Source: CBDCWQ01 sp965223435 (GTDB taxonomy: Bacteria > Myxococcota > Kuafuiibacteriia > Kuafuiibacteriales > Kuafuiibacteriaceae). Taken from it: a DNA stretch of 64,000 nt. Shown here piece by piece: positions 7,738 to 17,320 of this stretch (positions are counted from its first letter, which is position 1; each line of letters begins with the position of its first letter). The position numbers and the translations under genes were made by a program. Below the pieces are notes generated by a model. The model saw only the letters and a program-made list of their open reading frames with translations. It searched no databases and was not told the origin of the DNA. Where the stretch lies: NCBI GenBank assembly GCA_965223435.1, contig CBDCWQ010000023.1:992001-1056000 (forward strand), read 5' to 3'.

Positions 7738-8886
7738 ATGGGTGAAAAGCGGAATCGAGTACTCGGTCCTACGCGGGTCTGGGCCTATGCGCGACGAGAG
7801 CTGCTTGAGCTCCGAAGAGATCCGATCCGTTTGGCGTTCGCGTTTCTCGGACCCGTACTTCTCATGCTCGTGTTTGGCTACGGTATCTCGTTTGACGTCG
7901 AAGAGCTTTCATACGCGGTGCTTGATCGAGATAGGACCCCCGAGAGCCGCACGTTCCTAGAAAATCTACGGGGGTCCCGGTACTTTCGTGCAGAGCGACC
8001 CGCTCGGACATCGCAGGAACTCGCGGCGCGCCTCAAAAGTGGAGAACTTTGTCTGACGATTGAAGTTCCCTCAGGCTTTGGCCGAGATCTCAAGCGTGGC
8101 CGATCGCCGGAAGTCGGGGTTTGGATCGACGGCGCAATGCCTTTCCGAGCGGAAACCAGTCGCGGTTACCTGCGAGGGGTTCACGGGAGTTATCTCGAGG
8201 ATTTGATGGCGCGACAGGGGACCGTAGAATCGAATACGGAGCCTATTCGAATTGAAACACGTTTCCGCTACAACCAGGATTTTCGAAGTGTGTTCGCCAT
8301 GACGCCCGCGGTCGTGGTGCTCATTCTCGCGATGATCCCCGCCATGCTGACCGCCGTCTCAGTGGTCAGGGAAAAGGAGCAAGGTTCGATCACGAACTTT
8401 TACGCCACCCCGGTCACCGGAACGGAATTTCTCCTTGGGAAGCAGGCCCCCTATATTGTCATCGCCTTTCTGAGTTGGATGATTCTCGTACTTCTCACAG
8501 TCACTCTGTTTGGCGTGCCCATAAAGGGTAGCGCGCTTGCGTTGGGATGGGGGGCAACCTTCTATGTTGCCGCCACCACGGGCTTTGGCCTATTCGTATC
8601 GAGTTTCGTCAAAACGCAAATTGCTGCCATTTTCACCACGGCGATTGCGGTCACGGTTCCCGCCGTTAATTTCTCGGGACTCTTCAACCCGACATCTTCT
8701 CTAACGGGGCTTCCTAAAGCGCTGGGTCTCAGTTTTCCGAGCATTTACTTTCAGAAGATCAGCTTAGGCGTCTTCGCCAAGGCACTCGGATTTCGCGAAC
8801 TGGCGCCTAATTTTTTCTTTCTCGTCCTGCTCGTTTTCATTTTCTTCGCGTTGAGTCGGATTTTCTTGAAAGAGCAGGAAGCCTAG
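7738..8886 (+). CDS. ABC-2 type permease (YbhS/YbhR-like), first of two
   Basis: 382 residues from ATG 7738. One N-terminal transmembrane helix (FAFLGPVLLMLVFGYGISF) is followed by a large periplasmic loop and then five membrane segments in the C-terminal half, the standard ABC2_membrane_3 layout. The REKEQGSITNFYATPVT segment is the conserved cytosolic coupling region. Two base pairs separate it from the next permease gene. The pair forms the transmembrane channel of the exporter whose ATPase and adaptor lie upstream of the IS200. Confidence 0.9.
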   Translation: MGEKRNRVLGPTRVWAYARRELLELRRDPIRLAFAFLGPVLLMLVFGYGISFDVEELSYAVLDRDRTPESRTFLENLRGSRYFRAERPARTSQELAARLKSGELCLTIEVPSGFGRDLKRGRSPEVGVWIDGAMPFRAETSRGYLRGVHGSYLEDLMARQGTVESNTEPIRIETRFRYNQDFRSVFAMTPAVVVLILAMIPAMLTAVSVVREKEQGSITNFYATPVTGTEFLLGKQAPYIVIAFLSWMILVLLTVTLFGVPIKGSALALGWGATFYVAATTGFGLFVSSFVKTQIAAIFTTAIAVTVPAVNFSGLFNPTSSLTGLPKALGLSFPSIYFQKISLGVFAKALGFRELAPNFFFLVLLVFIFFALSRIFLKEQEA

Positions 8887-8888
8887 TC

Positions 8889-10013
8889 GTGAAGGAGAAA
8901 CTTGGACACATCTACCAGTTGGGAGTGAAGGAACTTCTGAGCCTCCGTTCGGACACAGTTCTTTTGGTATTGATGGCGTATACCTTTACCCTGGCCATTT
9001 ACGTCGTCGCGGAAGGAGGTTCTACAAACGTCAACAACGCTTCGATTGCGGTTGTCGATGAGGATCGATCTGCCCTGTCACACCGGATCCGTGATGCGCT
9101 TCGCAAGCCCTATTTTCAAACCCCGGCGGACTTAATTCTCGCCGAAATCGACATGGCTATGGACACTGGGCGCTACACCTTCTTGGTCGATATACCTCCA
9201 GGCTTTGAGGCGGATGTACTTCGTGGCCGACGACCGACGATTCAGATCAACGTAGACGCAACGGCCATGTCACAGGCGGGGGTTGGCTCCGGCTACATCC
9301 AAGAGATCATTCGGCGCGAAGTTATTCGCCATAGCGGCGGCCATGAACGGGCCCTACCGGTACGTCTTGTCGTTCGCGCGGAATTCAATCCCAATTTGAA
9401 CTCCGGATGGTACGCGGCGATTATGCAACTGGTCGATAATATTACGCTCCTCGCGCTTATCTTAAGCGGCGCGGCGCTCATCCGGGAACGGGAGCACGGG
9501 ACCATCGAGCACCTGCTTGTCATGCCGATCACTCCGGCGGAGATCATGATATCCAAGATCTGGGCCAACGCTTTGGTGGTCACCCTCGCCGCCGTTGCGT
9601 CCCTCTATGGCATCGTCCAAGGTCTGCTCAATATTCCTACTCAGGGCTCGATTCCTCTGTTTGTTGCCGGTGCGATCGTCTACCTGTTCTCGGCCACTTC
9701 ACTGGGTGTTTTCTTGGCCTCACTGGTCCGGACCATGCCGCAGTTTGGGCTGCTCGTCATTCCCGTCTATATCGTGATCATTCTCCTTTCCGGCGGAAAC
9801 ACACCGTTAGAAAGTATGCCTCGTGTGCTCCAATATTTGATGCAGCTTTCTCCGTCCACCCACTTTGTAAAGCTCTCTCAGGCGATACTCTTCCGGGGCG
9901 CGGGCCTTGACGCGGTCTGGAAACAATTCGCTTTGGTTATAAGCATTGGTACGGTGCTTTTCGTGGCGTCCATGGCCCGATTCCGGAAGATGATCTCGGT
10001 CAGTCAAGCATAG
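8889..10013 (+). CDS. ABC-2 type permease (YbhR/YbhS-like), second of two
   Basis: 374 residues from GTG 8889. Same topology as the preceding gene: an N-terminal helix (DTVLLVLMAYTFTLAIYVV), a periplasmic domain, then membrane helices with the coupling motif REREHGTIEHLLVMPIT. It completes the exporter operon, which converges on the copper ATPase gene. Divergence from its neighbour suggests a heterodimeric channel. Confidence 0.9.
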   Translation: MKEKLGHIYQLGVKELLSLRSDTVLLVLMAYTFTLAIYVVAEGGSTNVNNASIAVVDEDRSALSHRIRDALRKPYFQTPADLILAEIDMAMDTGRYTFLVDIPPGFEADVLRGRRPTIQINVDATAMSQAGVGSGYIQEIIRREVIRHSGGHERALPVRLVVRAEFNPNLNSGWYAAIMQLVDNITLLALILSGAALIREREHGTIEHLLVMPITPAEIMISKIWANALVVTLAAVASLYGIVQGLLNIPTQGSIPLFVAGAIVYLFSATSLGVFLASLVRTMPQFGLLVIPVYIVIILLSGGNTPLESMPRVLQYLMQLSPSTHFVKLSQAILFRGAGLDAVWKQFALVISIGTVLFVASMARFRKMISVSQA

Positions 10014-10027
10014 TACATCTCACCGGC

Positions 10028-12145
10028 TTACACTTCGGTTTTCCGAAGCCGCAGCGCGTTGGTTACGACCGAGACAGAACTCAAGCTCATCGCCGCCGCC
10101 GCAAAGATGGGGCTGAGTAGGACCCCAAAAAATGGATACAACCCACCGGCCGCGATCGGAACTCCGAGGGCATTGTAGAAGAACGCAAAGAAAAGGTTTT
10201 GTCTTATGTTGGTCATGGTCGCCCGACTCAGTTTTCGAGCCCGCATGATGCCTTGAAGGTCGCCCTTTACCAGGGTCACATCTGCGCTTTGAATCGCAAC
10301 GTCCGTTCCGGTCCCCATTGCGATTCCGACCTGAGCCTGAGCGAGAGCTGGTGCATCATTGATGCCGTCACCTGCCATCGCCACGAAATGGCCGTCGTTT
10401 TGAAGTCGTTTGATTTCCGCCATCTTCTGGCCCGGCAAAACTTCTGAAATGACTTCGTCCACGGCCAATTGATGCGCAACGTTCTGAGCGGTGGTGTGGT
10501 GGTCTCCGGTCAGCATCACGATGCGAATTCCTTCGTTTTTTAGAGCGGAAATGACGTGCATTGCATCTTTCTTTACGGGGTCAGCCACGCCGATCAGTCC
10601 GGCGCACCTCCCATCCACCACAATAAAGATGATCGTTTGCCCAGCCAAACGAAGTGAGTCTGCTTTTTCGTCCAGACCGATTTCTTTCACGTTCAGCTCG
10701 GCTAAGAGTGCGCGGTTCCCCAAGGCAACCTGACGGCCGTTCACCTCCCCGCAAACCCCCTTGCCCGTCATAGATCTGAATGAGTCGACCCCCTGTAGAA
10801 CCGCCCCTCGTTCTTGAGCACCCACCACGATAGCTTCCGCCAGTGGATGTTCACTACCCCGCTCCAAGCTTGCCGCAAGCCCCAAGATTTCCCGCTCGTC
10901 CCAGCCGATGTCCGTTTCGATGTGGACCAACTGGGGACGGCCTGCGGTCAGCGTGCCGGTTTTGTCGACTACCAATGTGTCGACCTTGCGCATCTCTTCG
11001 ATCGCTTCAGCATTCTTGAACAGTACGCCAGCGGTCGCCCCCTTGCCCATCGCGACCATAATCGACATCGGCGTCGCCAAGCCCAACGCACATGGGCACG
11101 CCACGATGAGTACCGACACTGCGTTGATGAGCGCGTAGGCCATTCGCGGCTCAGGTCCTACCAGCGCCCAGACGATGAAGGATCCGAGCGCAATCACCAT
11201 AACCGCCGGAACAAAATAGGCGGCCACTGTGTCGGCGAGTCTTTGTACGGGAGCACGACTTCGCTGAGCCTCAGCCACCATGGCAACAATTCGCGACAAA
11301 AGCGTCTCAGTGCCGACTCTTGTGGCGCGTATGACCAACAGCCCATTCGTGTTGACCGTTGCGCCAACCACCTCATCTCCCGAACGCCGCTCTACGGGAA
11401 GGGGTTCACCGGTGATCATGGATTCATCAACCCAGCTGGTGCCTTCGACTACGATCCCGTCCGTGGGTAGTTTTTCACCGGGGCGTACGCGGAGTCGATC
11501 GCCAACCGCTACGGCATCAAGAGGAACCTTCTCCTCGCTTCCATCTGCCAGAAGCCGTCGAGCTTGCTTGGCGGTTAAACCAAGAAGTTTCTTGAGGGCC
11601 GTACCCGTCCGACGCCGCGCCCTCAGTTCAAGAACCTGGCCGAGAAGGATCAATGTCACGATCATACCCGCCGCCTCGAAATAGACCCCGACGCCTCCAT
11701 CCTCAGACCGGAAAGACGCCGGGAAAATTCCAGGAAAGAGCACAGCGACCACGCTGTAGCCGTAAGACACGCTAACGCCGAGACCGATCAGCGTAAACAT
11801 ATTGAGACTCTTGCGTTGAAGCGATCGCACCGCCCTCACGTAAAAAGGCCAGGCCGACCATAAACAAACCGGTGTCGCAAGCATAAGTTCAAGGAAAAAA
11901 CGCCAGCGGGTTGGCAATAGGCGGGTGATGGGAGCACCGGGCAGCATATCGCCCATGGTCACCGTCAGCAGTGGAACCGCAAAGATAAGAGCGGTGACGA
12001 ACCGACGCGTCATATCGCGAAGCTCGGAATCGTCTTCCTGTTCCAAGCCAACCGTTTTGGCTTCAAGCGCCATTCCGCAGACGGGACAACTTCCAGGTTC
12101 AGCCTGGAGAACCTTCGGGTGCATGGGACAGGTATATGCGTTCAT
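10028..12145 (-). CDS. copA: Copper-type P1B ATPase with N-terminal heavy-metal-binding domain
   Basis: 705 residues. The N-terminus is a small YHS-like metal-binding domain (YTCPMHP and SCPVCGM) in place of a classical HMA domain, as in CopA/SilP relatives. It then has the transmembrane metal site VACPCALGLATP, phosphorylation motif DKTGTLT, TGE loop (MITGEPLPV), HP motif (SEHPLAEA) and hinge GDGINDAPAL. All catalytic motifs are intact. It should export monovalent copper or silver across the inner membrane. It lies 17 bp downstream of the SQR gene on the same strand and is probably co-transcribed with it. Confidence 0.93.
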   Translation of the reverse strand: MNAYTCPMHPKVLQAEPGSCPVCGMALEAKTVGLEQEDDSELRDMTRRFVTALIFAVPLLTVTMGDMLPGAPITRLLPTRWRFFLELMLATPVCLWSAWPFYVRAVRSLQRKSLNMFTLIGLGVSVSYGYSVVAVLFPGIFPASFRSEDGGVGVYFEAAGMIVTLILLGQVLELRARRRTGTALKKLLGLTAKQARRLLADGSEEKVPLDAVAVGDRLRVRPGEKLPTDGIVVEGTSWVDESMITGEPLPVERRSGDEVVGATVNTNGLLVIRATRVGTETLLSRIVAMVAEAQRSRAPVQRLADTVAAYFVPAVMVIALGSFIVWALVGPEPRMAYALINAVSVLIVACPCALGLATPMSIMVAMGKGATAGVLFKNAEAIEEMRKVDTLVVDKTGTLTAGRPQLVHIETDIGWDEREILGLAASLERGSEHPLAEAIVVGAQERGAVLQGVDSFRSMTGKGVCGEVNGRQVALGNRALLAELNVKEIGLDEKADSLRLAGQTIIFIVVDGRCAGLIGVADPVKKDAMHVISALKNEGIRIVMLTGDHHTTAQNVAHQLAVDEVISEVLPGQKMAEIKRLQNDGHFVAMAGDGINDAPALAQAQVGIAMGTGTDVAIQSADVTLVKGDLQGIMRARKLSRATMTNIRQNLFFAFFYNALGVPIAAGGLYPFFGVLLSPIFAAAAMSLSSVSVVTNALRLRKTEV

Positions 12146-12162
12146 GTGACGATTCTAGGCCG

Positions 12163-13416
12163 CTAGAGGCGTCCTTTGAGCATGCCCTTCCAGTACAAGA
12201 GCGGGAGAAGATAACGTTTAAGGAGCCACATGCTATACCGGGGTTTTGCTTGGTCGACGGGGAAGGTTTCCATCGGTTTTCCCTCGTAGTCGAATTCCGC
12301 GAGCATCACGCTGTGGTGGCCCATAACCAACGGGCACGAGGTGTAGCCATCGTATTTTGCTTTGGGCGATCTTCCACTTAAGAAAGCGAGAAGATTCTCG
12401 ACCAGGACTGGCGCCTGTTTACGAACGGCAGCTCCGGTTTTAGCCGTAGGGAGATTGCTGGCATCGCCGAGGGAAAAAACGTTGGGGTAGCGAACGTGCT
12501 GGGTCGTTTGGGGATCGACCTCTACGAATCCGCCGCTTCCGCCCTGTGGCAGGTTTCTTTTCTGCGCGCCGAGCGTCCGTTCGTCGGGAGCAAGACGGCC
12601 ACCCTCTGCACCGAGTGGACTATCGACGATAAAACTATGCGCGCGAGACGGAGGAGCCACATGGAGTAGCTCATAGTGGACCTCGATTTCTTGACCCTCA
12701 TCCACATTTTCGAACACGGCTACACTTTCCTGGTGCCGAATCTCGACAAGATGCATTTTCGTAAGGAGCTTGATGCCCCGGTCCGAGGCGATGTCGTCGA
12801 GGACCTCCCGGTATTTGGGAATGCCAAAGATTTTATCACCGGGAACCACAAAGCGAACGGTTGCCCGATCGCGGACGCCCCTATCCCGAAAAGTTTCCTC
12901 GGCGATCCACATAATCTTCTGGGGCGCCCCACCGCATTTCAAAGGAGTGCGCGGAAAGGTAAAGATTGCATCGCCGCCTTTGAAAGCTTCAATTGCAGTG
13001 GGCCCCTTCGTTACGTAACGTGCGAGGTAGTTTGTCCAAACTCGCGGATCTTCTTCGAGGGCGGCTTCGAGGCCGGCCACCTCCTCAAGCGCCATTCTGA
13101 GACCCGGGGCCAGCACCAGTGCGTCGTAGGAGATCGGCCCGTGTGCTTGGGTGATGACGCAATTTTCATCCGGTTTGAGGACAGTGACCTTGTCTTGAGT
13201 CCAGGTGACGCCGTTTGGCACAACGTCGGCCACGGGTCTTTGCGTTTCTTTGAGTTCAGCCAGTCCCCCTCCGACCAGCGTCCATAGGGGTTGGTAGTAG
13301 TGGCAGTCGTCTGGAGAGATGATCTGAATGGTGAGATCGTTTCGAGCATTTCGAAGCCGTGCTGCGACCGTAATACCCGCCGTGCCCCCGCCCACAATCA
13401 GGACGCGCTCCCGCAT
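12163..13416 (-). CDS. sqr: Type II sulfide:quinone oxidoreductase
   Basis: FAD enzyme that oxidises sulfide and passes electrons to quinone at the inner membrane. Start chosen at the ATG giving MRERVLIVGGGTAG (dinucleotide-binding GxGxxG); an in-frame start 14 codons earlier exists. Conserved redox cysteines appear in TPLKCGGAPQK and YTSCPLVMG; the tail AEFDYEGKPMETFP is typical of the mitochondrial-like type II group. It is first in a two-gene operon with the copper ATPase. Persulfide made here could feed the two persulfide dioxygenases encoded at 29.5 and 31.5 kb. Confidence 0.88.
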   Translation of the reverse strand: MRERVLIVGGGTAGITVAARLRNARNDLTIQIISPDDCHYYQPLWTLVGGGLAELKETQRPVADVVPNGVTWTQDKVTVLKPDENCVITQAHGPISYDALVLAPGLRMALEEVAGLEAALEEDPRVWTNYLARYVTKGPTAIEAFKGGDAIFTFPRTPLKCGGAPQKIMWIAEETFRDRGVRDRATVRFVVPGDKIFGIPKYREVLDDIASDRGIKLLTKMHLVEIRHQESVAVFENVDEGQEIEVHYELLHVAPPSRAHSFIVDSPLGAEGGRLAPDERTLGAQKRNLPQGGSGGFVEVDPQTTQHVRYPNVFSLGDASNLPTAKTGAAVRKQAPVLVENLLAFLSGRSPKAKYDGYTSCPLVMGHHSVMLAEFDYEGKPMETFPVDQAKPRYSMWLLKRYLLPLLYWKGMLKGRL

Positions 13417-13560
13417 AGTCCTGTTAAATAACATACCGGGCCTCATGGACACCACCAATTCGTCCCTACCGTGGCTTACTTACTGTGGCAGCGTTGACGC
13501 TCTAATGGTTCATTTGGCAAATAGAAGATTTGCGGGACACGTGGGCGTGATGGAGAAGTC

Positions 13561-14247
13561 TCAAGCCATCGATGATGATGCTTGCGCACCATTTCTGCTG
13601 TTTATCGATACAGGCAGCGAGCGACTCATTGTCATACGTCGTTTACCCGAAGGAGGCGACGCTTCCGAACAGAATTCCTCGACCGGGCGTCGCTGTGCCA
13701 ACGAGTAGTACGGCCGCTGTGTGCTTCGCCCGATCGGCCTTGAGGTCGTCTGATTCCGAGCTGCGAGCGCTGCTGGCTGTGCCGGTGATACTGAGCACCG
13801 TGCCTGCGATCCCGCCCGCGGTTGGCGCTGTGTCTCAACCTTCCTAAGGACAACGCTTCCTGGAGCGTATTTTGAAGGATGAGATCGATATTCGCATCTC
13901 ACGGCCGTGAGTCGGCCCTCACTATCCCGTCGATAATCACCGCGGTATGCGCATCCGTCGCAATTCTCCACCGGCTTACGTTCCTTCCATACAGGACATG
14001 AAACGTAGAGCCTCAGGGCCGCCACCGGTGCGCCGCTAGAAGGCCCCCTCGCTGTGGTCTCGTTCCTATGCAACCTACGTTTCTCCAGGCAGGGCCAGGT
14101 TTGGGGGCCATACGCAGTGTCCCACGGAGCCAGCCGAACCGTATTCAGATTCGTGGGAATACTCTTCTTTGGTTTCGCGTGAACCAGCCTTATCGCGGCC
14201 GCGTGTGTCTTCGCCATGCAGGACTTGGGACCCAACAATTGTGCCAA
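13561..14247 (-). pseudogene. Possible broken Cys-rich protein gene
   Basis: A 228-codon minus-strand frame of doubtful quality. Its middle carries a plausible protein motif, CPVWKERKPVENCDGC, with a later Cys after GRLTAVR, like small zinc-ribbon proteins found beside CBS and stress genes. Just downstream the coding signal seems to move to another minus frame (TAPTAGGIAGTVLSITG, then VGTATPGRGILFGSVASFG), hinting at a frameshift near 13850. No convincing start or ribosome site. The rest of the 13417-14455 gap shows nothing else I can support. Confidence 0.3.
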
Positions 14248-14455
14248 GTCGACTCTACGGTCTTCTCCGGCGCTATTTCCCCGAGTCCTGTGTGGCCGCT
14301 GTAACCGGTGGCGCCTTACGGGTTACAGTGCCGTGACATCATCCCTATGATTCGACAGGTGCTGGATATCTGACGAGCGGCATTTCAATTTTGGAAAAAA
14401 ACGATCGCATTCTTTCCATGATGCGCAGAACCCATTCAAGAACAGCCATGGACTC

Positions 14456-14941
14456 CTACCCGATCCCTTTGCGCTTTCGCTCTGGTATCCATTCCAGGTT
14501 GGCAAGATAGTCGTGAATCTCAGTGGGCGACTGTCGCGTCAGATCTTTGGCCAATTCGTAAACTTTGACCTTGTTCAGCCCAAGTCGATCCAGCTTGGGA
14601 CGGAGTTCGGGAAGGAGTCTCACGGAAGCGGCTACAACGACGGCATGAACCGTGGCCTCCGAATCGACCCGTTCGGCTAAAACTTTTGCAACGGTGCCGG
14701 CGAATCGTCGGTCCAGCTCTAAATCGTGGTTGCTGCGACCATCCTCAAAGCTTTGTGAGCGGTGACTTGGCCCTGAACGCGTACCGGGGTTCGTCTCGCT
14801 GAAAATCTCGCCGTCGCGCATTTGCCGTTCCGGATGCACCAGGTCCTGTTCTTCCGTGAGCTGGGGGAACGGGCGCGCTCCATCTAGCCTGAAGAAGCGC
14901 GCCCGAGCGCCGTCGGCGATAACCACCCAATAAACACTCAT
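14456..14941 (-). CDS. Host-attachment-like protein (baeRF/eRF1-fold family)
   Basis: 161 residues beginning MSVYWVVIADGARARFF, the hallmark N-terminus of proteins annotated as 'required for attachment to host cells', which share an archaeal-release-factor-like fold. A variable middle (ETNPGTRSG) precedes a C-terminal alpha/beta part with VHAVVVAASVRLLPELR. Biochemical role is unknown in the family. It is the last gene of a minus-strand stress cluster with CBS and Hsp20 genes. Confidence 0.75.
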   Translation of the reverse strand: MSVYWVVIADGARARFFRLDGARPFPQLTEEQDLVHPERQMRDGEIFSETNPGTRSGPSHRSQSFEDGRSNHDLELDRRFAGTVAKVLAERVDSEATVHAVVVAASVRLLPELRPKLDRLGLNKVKVYELAKDLTRQSPTEIHDYLANLEWIPERKRKGIG

Positions 14942-15080
14942 AGTCCTCAGTCTGCCTCCGGAGTCGAATCAAATTTGGGCTTCGGCGATAGGTTCGGAAC
15001 CCCCGAGTCTTGCTTCTCGAGTCCTGAAGTCACGATCGATCCATTCACCCGGCACTCCACAATCGCTTTATGCCACTTTT

Positions 15081-15563
15081 TTAATGCGCCGCAAAGTTTG
15101 AGGGGAGTGTTCGAGGCCGGCAGACGCCAGCCAGGACCGTCGCCATCCCTTCAATGGTGGCATCCTTAGCCTTTCGACCGCCCTCACGGATACTCGCGCA
15201 CGCGATGTCACTCAGGGAGACCACGCCGATCAGAACCTCGTTCTCGTCCAGGACAGGGAGCCGACGAACCTGTTTCTCGTTCATCAGTTTCTCTACCTTG
15301 TGCATAGAATCTCGGGGTCGACACGAGAAAACCACGTTTGCCATGGCCGTTCTTGTTGGGATTGAATCCAAGCTCCTACCCTGCGTGTAAGCGGCCATAC
15401 AGACGTCCCGGTCAGTGACGACACCGACGACGTGGTTTTCATCATCGACGACCGGAACGAATCCGCAGTCTCGATCCCACATAATGGCTGCGGGCACGCA
15501 AAGCGTATCGTCCGCGCGGCAGCTTTTCACATCTTCGGTCATCAGTTCTTTTGCTTGCATCAT
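15081..15563 (-). CDS. Tandem CBS-domain protein
   Basis: 160 residues from an ATGATG start preceded by GGAGAAGA. Two CBS motifs are visible: the first from KELMTEDVKSCRADDTL to VVGVVTDRDVC, the second through KLMNEKQVRRLPVLD to LIGVVSLSDIA. Stand-alone CBS pairs usually bind adenine nucleotides and regulate partners. It lies downstream of Hsp20 on the same strand (43-bp gap). The frame extends well upstream, but that extension is antisense or noncoding over the Hsp20 3' end. Confidence 0.88.
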   Translation of the reverse strand: MMQAKELMTEDVKSCRADDTLCVPAAIMWDRDCGFVPVVDDENHVVGVVTDRDVCMAAYTQGRSLDSIPTRTAMANVVFSCRPRDSMHKVEKLMNEKQVRRLPVLDENEVLIGVVSLSDIACASIREGGRKAKDATIEGMATVLAGVCRPRTLPSNFAAH

Positions 15564-15606
15564 TCTTCTCCTACGGTAGAGCTTCAGCGAAAAGATCGCT
15601 GCCAAA

Positions 15607-16050
15607 CTACTTGACACGAATCTCCTTGGACGGCGTTTTTGCGGTCGGCGACTTGGGAAGGTGAACATAAAGGAGCCCCTCCTTGGTATCCGCTGCAATC
15701 TTGTTCTCATCGACGCCTTCAGGCAACGAAAAGCTCCGACAAAAGCTTCCATAGAAGCGTTCAATACGGTGAGTCTTACTGCCTTTTTCTTCCTTTTCGC
15801 TTCTTCTTTCGCCGGAAATCGAGAGGACACCATCCTTCACACTCACCTTAATGTCGTCCTTCGGGACGCCCGGGAGCTCGGCGGTGACAACGTATTCCTC
15901 AACGTTTTCTTTGATATCAGCGCGCGGACTCCAGTCGGATACTGTCATCGTGGTGACATCCCCGTTTCCGCCTTCGAGTTTAAAGATGGAGTTGAGCCGA
16001 CTCGACATATCTTCGAGTTCGCGCCAGGGGTTCCAATGAGTAAGTGCCAT
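15607..16050 (-). CDS. Small heat-shock protein Hsp20/IbpA family
   Basis: 147 residues with a strong ribosome site (AAGGAGAA) before the ATG. N-terminal NPWRELEDMSSRLNSIF leads into the alpha-crystallin domain (DIKENVEEYVVTAELPGV through GLLYVHLPKSP), and the tail ends with the I-x-V-like anchor KEIRVK. It acts as an ATP-independent holdase for unfolding proteins in the cytoplasm. First gene of the Hsp20-CBS-attachment-protein cluster. Confidence 0.95.
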   Translation of the reverse strand: MALTHWNPWRELEDMSSRLNSIFKLEGGNGDVTTMTVSDWSPRADIKENVEEYVVTAELPGVPKDDIKVSVKDGVLSISGERRSEKEEKGSKTHRIERFYGSFCRSFSLPEGVDENKIAADTKEGLLYVHLPKSPTAKTPSKEIRVK

Positions 16051-16747
16051 GACTATTTTCTCCTTGTTTCTTGGATCTCTGAAATGAGCTCCGAAGACGG
16101 TCGATCGGTAAGCAACGATCGTGCCAAAGGATGATCAGGGTTCGCGCTGTTCAACCATGGGGGTCCACTGCAAAGCCGTAACGAAACGGTGACCTCAATA
16201 GCTTGTATGGTTACCGAACGTAGCGATCTGCTGTTAGAGCCAGTAATCGCGCCACCTGCACGGTTCTCTCTGCCAGCGTTTCGATCACTCGGTCGCTGCC
16301 GATCGTTAGCAAGTCCTTGGATTCAATGCTTGTGCAGTCAGGCCAGCCACATTCCTGCCGAGGCGAGGAGGAAAAACCATCCTGCGATCTTAAGGATGCG
16401 GCTCGTGATGGACGCGCTTCTCTCCCACGCGGATGGGAACACGGCGGCACGATAGGACGCGAACTCCTCAACCCCAGCCACATTCCTTCGAGAGAAGGTA
16501 CGACGGCCCACCCAATGTTTGAGCGAGGACGAAGCCAAGAATGCGATTCCCGCAAGGGTCGCGGTGCCCAATCAAGCGGCAGTTCGGCCGTCCATACCTG
16601 AAAGCCCTAGATCAGCAAACGCGAGTAAAACAAGTGTTAGTTGTGAGAACCGGAGGTTCTCGAAGGATGCCGCGCCGCCAGGGATGCGTATCAAGTGAGA
16701 TCCCTCCTTGAGAACCACTGGCGCCATCATGGCTCATCAATGGGCTT
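16051..16747. other. Roughly 700 bp without a convincing gene
   Basis: Presumably holds the Hsp20 promoter. One weak candidate is a 77-codon minus-strand frame at 16338-16571 with a TTG start and hydrophobic ends (TATLAGIAFLASSSL and ILKIAGWFFLLASAGMW), which could be a small two-helix membrane protein. It has no clear ribosome site. Nothing else stands out. Confidence 0.4.
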
Positions 16748-17251
16748 TCAAGCTGCGCTCGTGTCATCGCCCAATCCCGCTCCATTGATCGAGGCTATCT
16801 GAGGCCAAGGCCTCAAGCCTTCGACTACGCCGTGAAGTAGCGCGAGAGTTCGGTGCGATTCAGCCAACGCCGCCTTGTTTTCGCGAAACGTATCAGTGCT
16901 TTCAAGAAACGCCTTGGCCTTCCACTCAGATAGCTTCGAGTCCTTTTTCAACATTTCGCAAATCGCGTTCGCTCGGAACTGCCGGTAGGCGGCTTCGAGT
17001 TGCATGAATTCTCGCTCGGCGCGTGAGAGCAGATCGTTCCAGAAGAGCCATCCTTCGGTCGTGGCGCCCGACGCAGCAATCTGCCCAAGATTTAGCTCGT
17101 ACGGATATCCATCCACGACGACTTCAATGACGCCCTGTGGATGCCCTTCTTCTTCGAAGTCTGCTGAGAACTCCGGGTCCGTTATCGGTTCCCGCGGCCG
17201 GGTTTTCGTGACCATCGTCTTCGCTCTCTCGAGGGGGGATCTCACCCTCAC
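16748..17251 (-). CDS. Phage-like protein, 5' end cut by IS66; paralogue of the gene at 54.9 kb
   Basis: 167 residues if translation begins at GTG 17251. It shares long stretches with the 176-residue prophage protein at 54865-55395: LLSRAEREFM, AYRQFRANAIC, WKAKAFLESTDTFR and a matching acidic N-terminus TDPEFS. The frame continues upstream as LHEKTVRVRSP, which aligns with the paralogue's N-terminus and then runs into the IS66 terminal repeat at 17262. The native start codon was therefore removed by the insertion. Function unknown; the intact copy sits beside an HU-like gene. Confidence 0.65.
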   Translation of the reverse strand: MRVRSPLERAKTMVTKTRPREPITDPEFSADFEEEGHPQGVIEVVVDGYPYELNLGQIAASGATTEGWLFWNDLLSRAEREFMQLEAAYRQFRANAICEMLKKDSKLSEWKAKAFLESTDTFRENKAALAESHRTLALLHGVVEGLRPWPQIASINGAGLGDDTSAA

Positions 17252-17262
17252 AGTCTTTTCGT

Positions 17263-17288
17263 GTAACTGTTCTTTTTGGGGCGCCTAG
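17263..17288 (+). repeat. IS66 left terminal inverted repeat
   Basis: Starts GTAACTGTTCTTTTTGGGG, continues GCGCCTAGG. The first 21 bases match the inverted right end exactly; after one mismatch the match continues with CTAG. Confidence 0.85.
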
Positions 17289-17320
17289 GCGAACGTGAAC
17301 GCATGCAGCATGCTCGGAGC

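Noticed and set aside
10033..10048. Terminator hairpin CTTCGG-TTTT-CCGAAG between convergent genes
   Set aside because: It lies inside the 3' coding end of the copper ATPase and lacks a T-run on either strand, so it cannot be called a terminator.
10814..11470. 218-codon plus-strand frame
   Set aside because: Antisense to the copper ATPase, whose motifs are intact on the minus strand.
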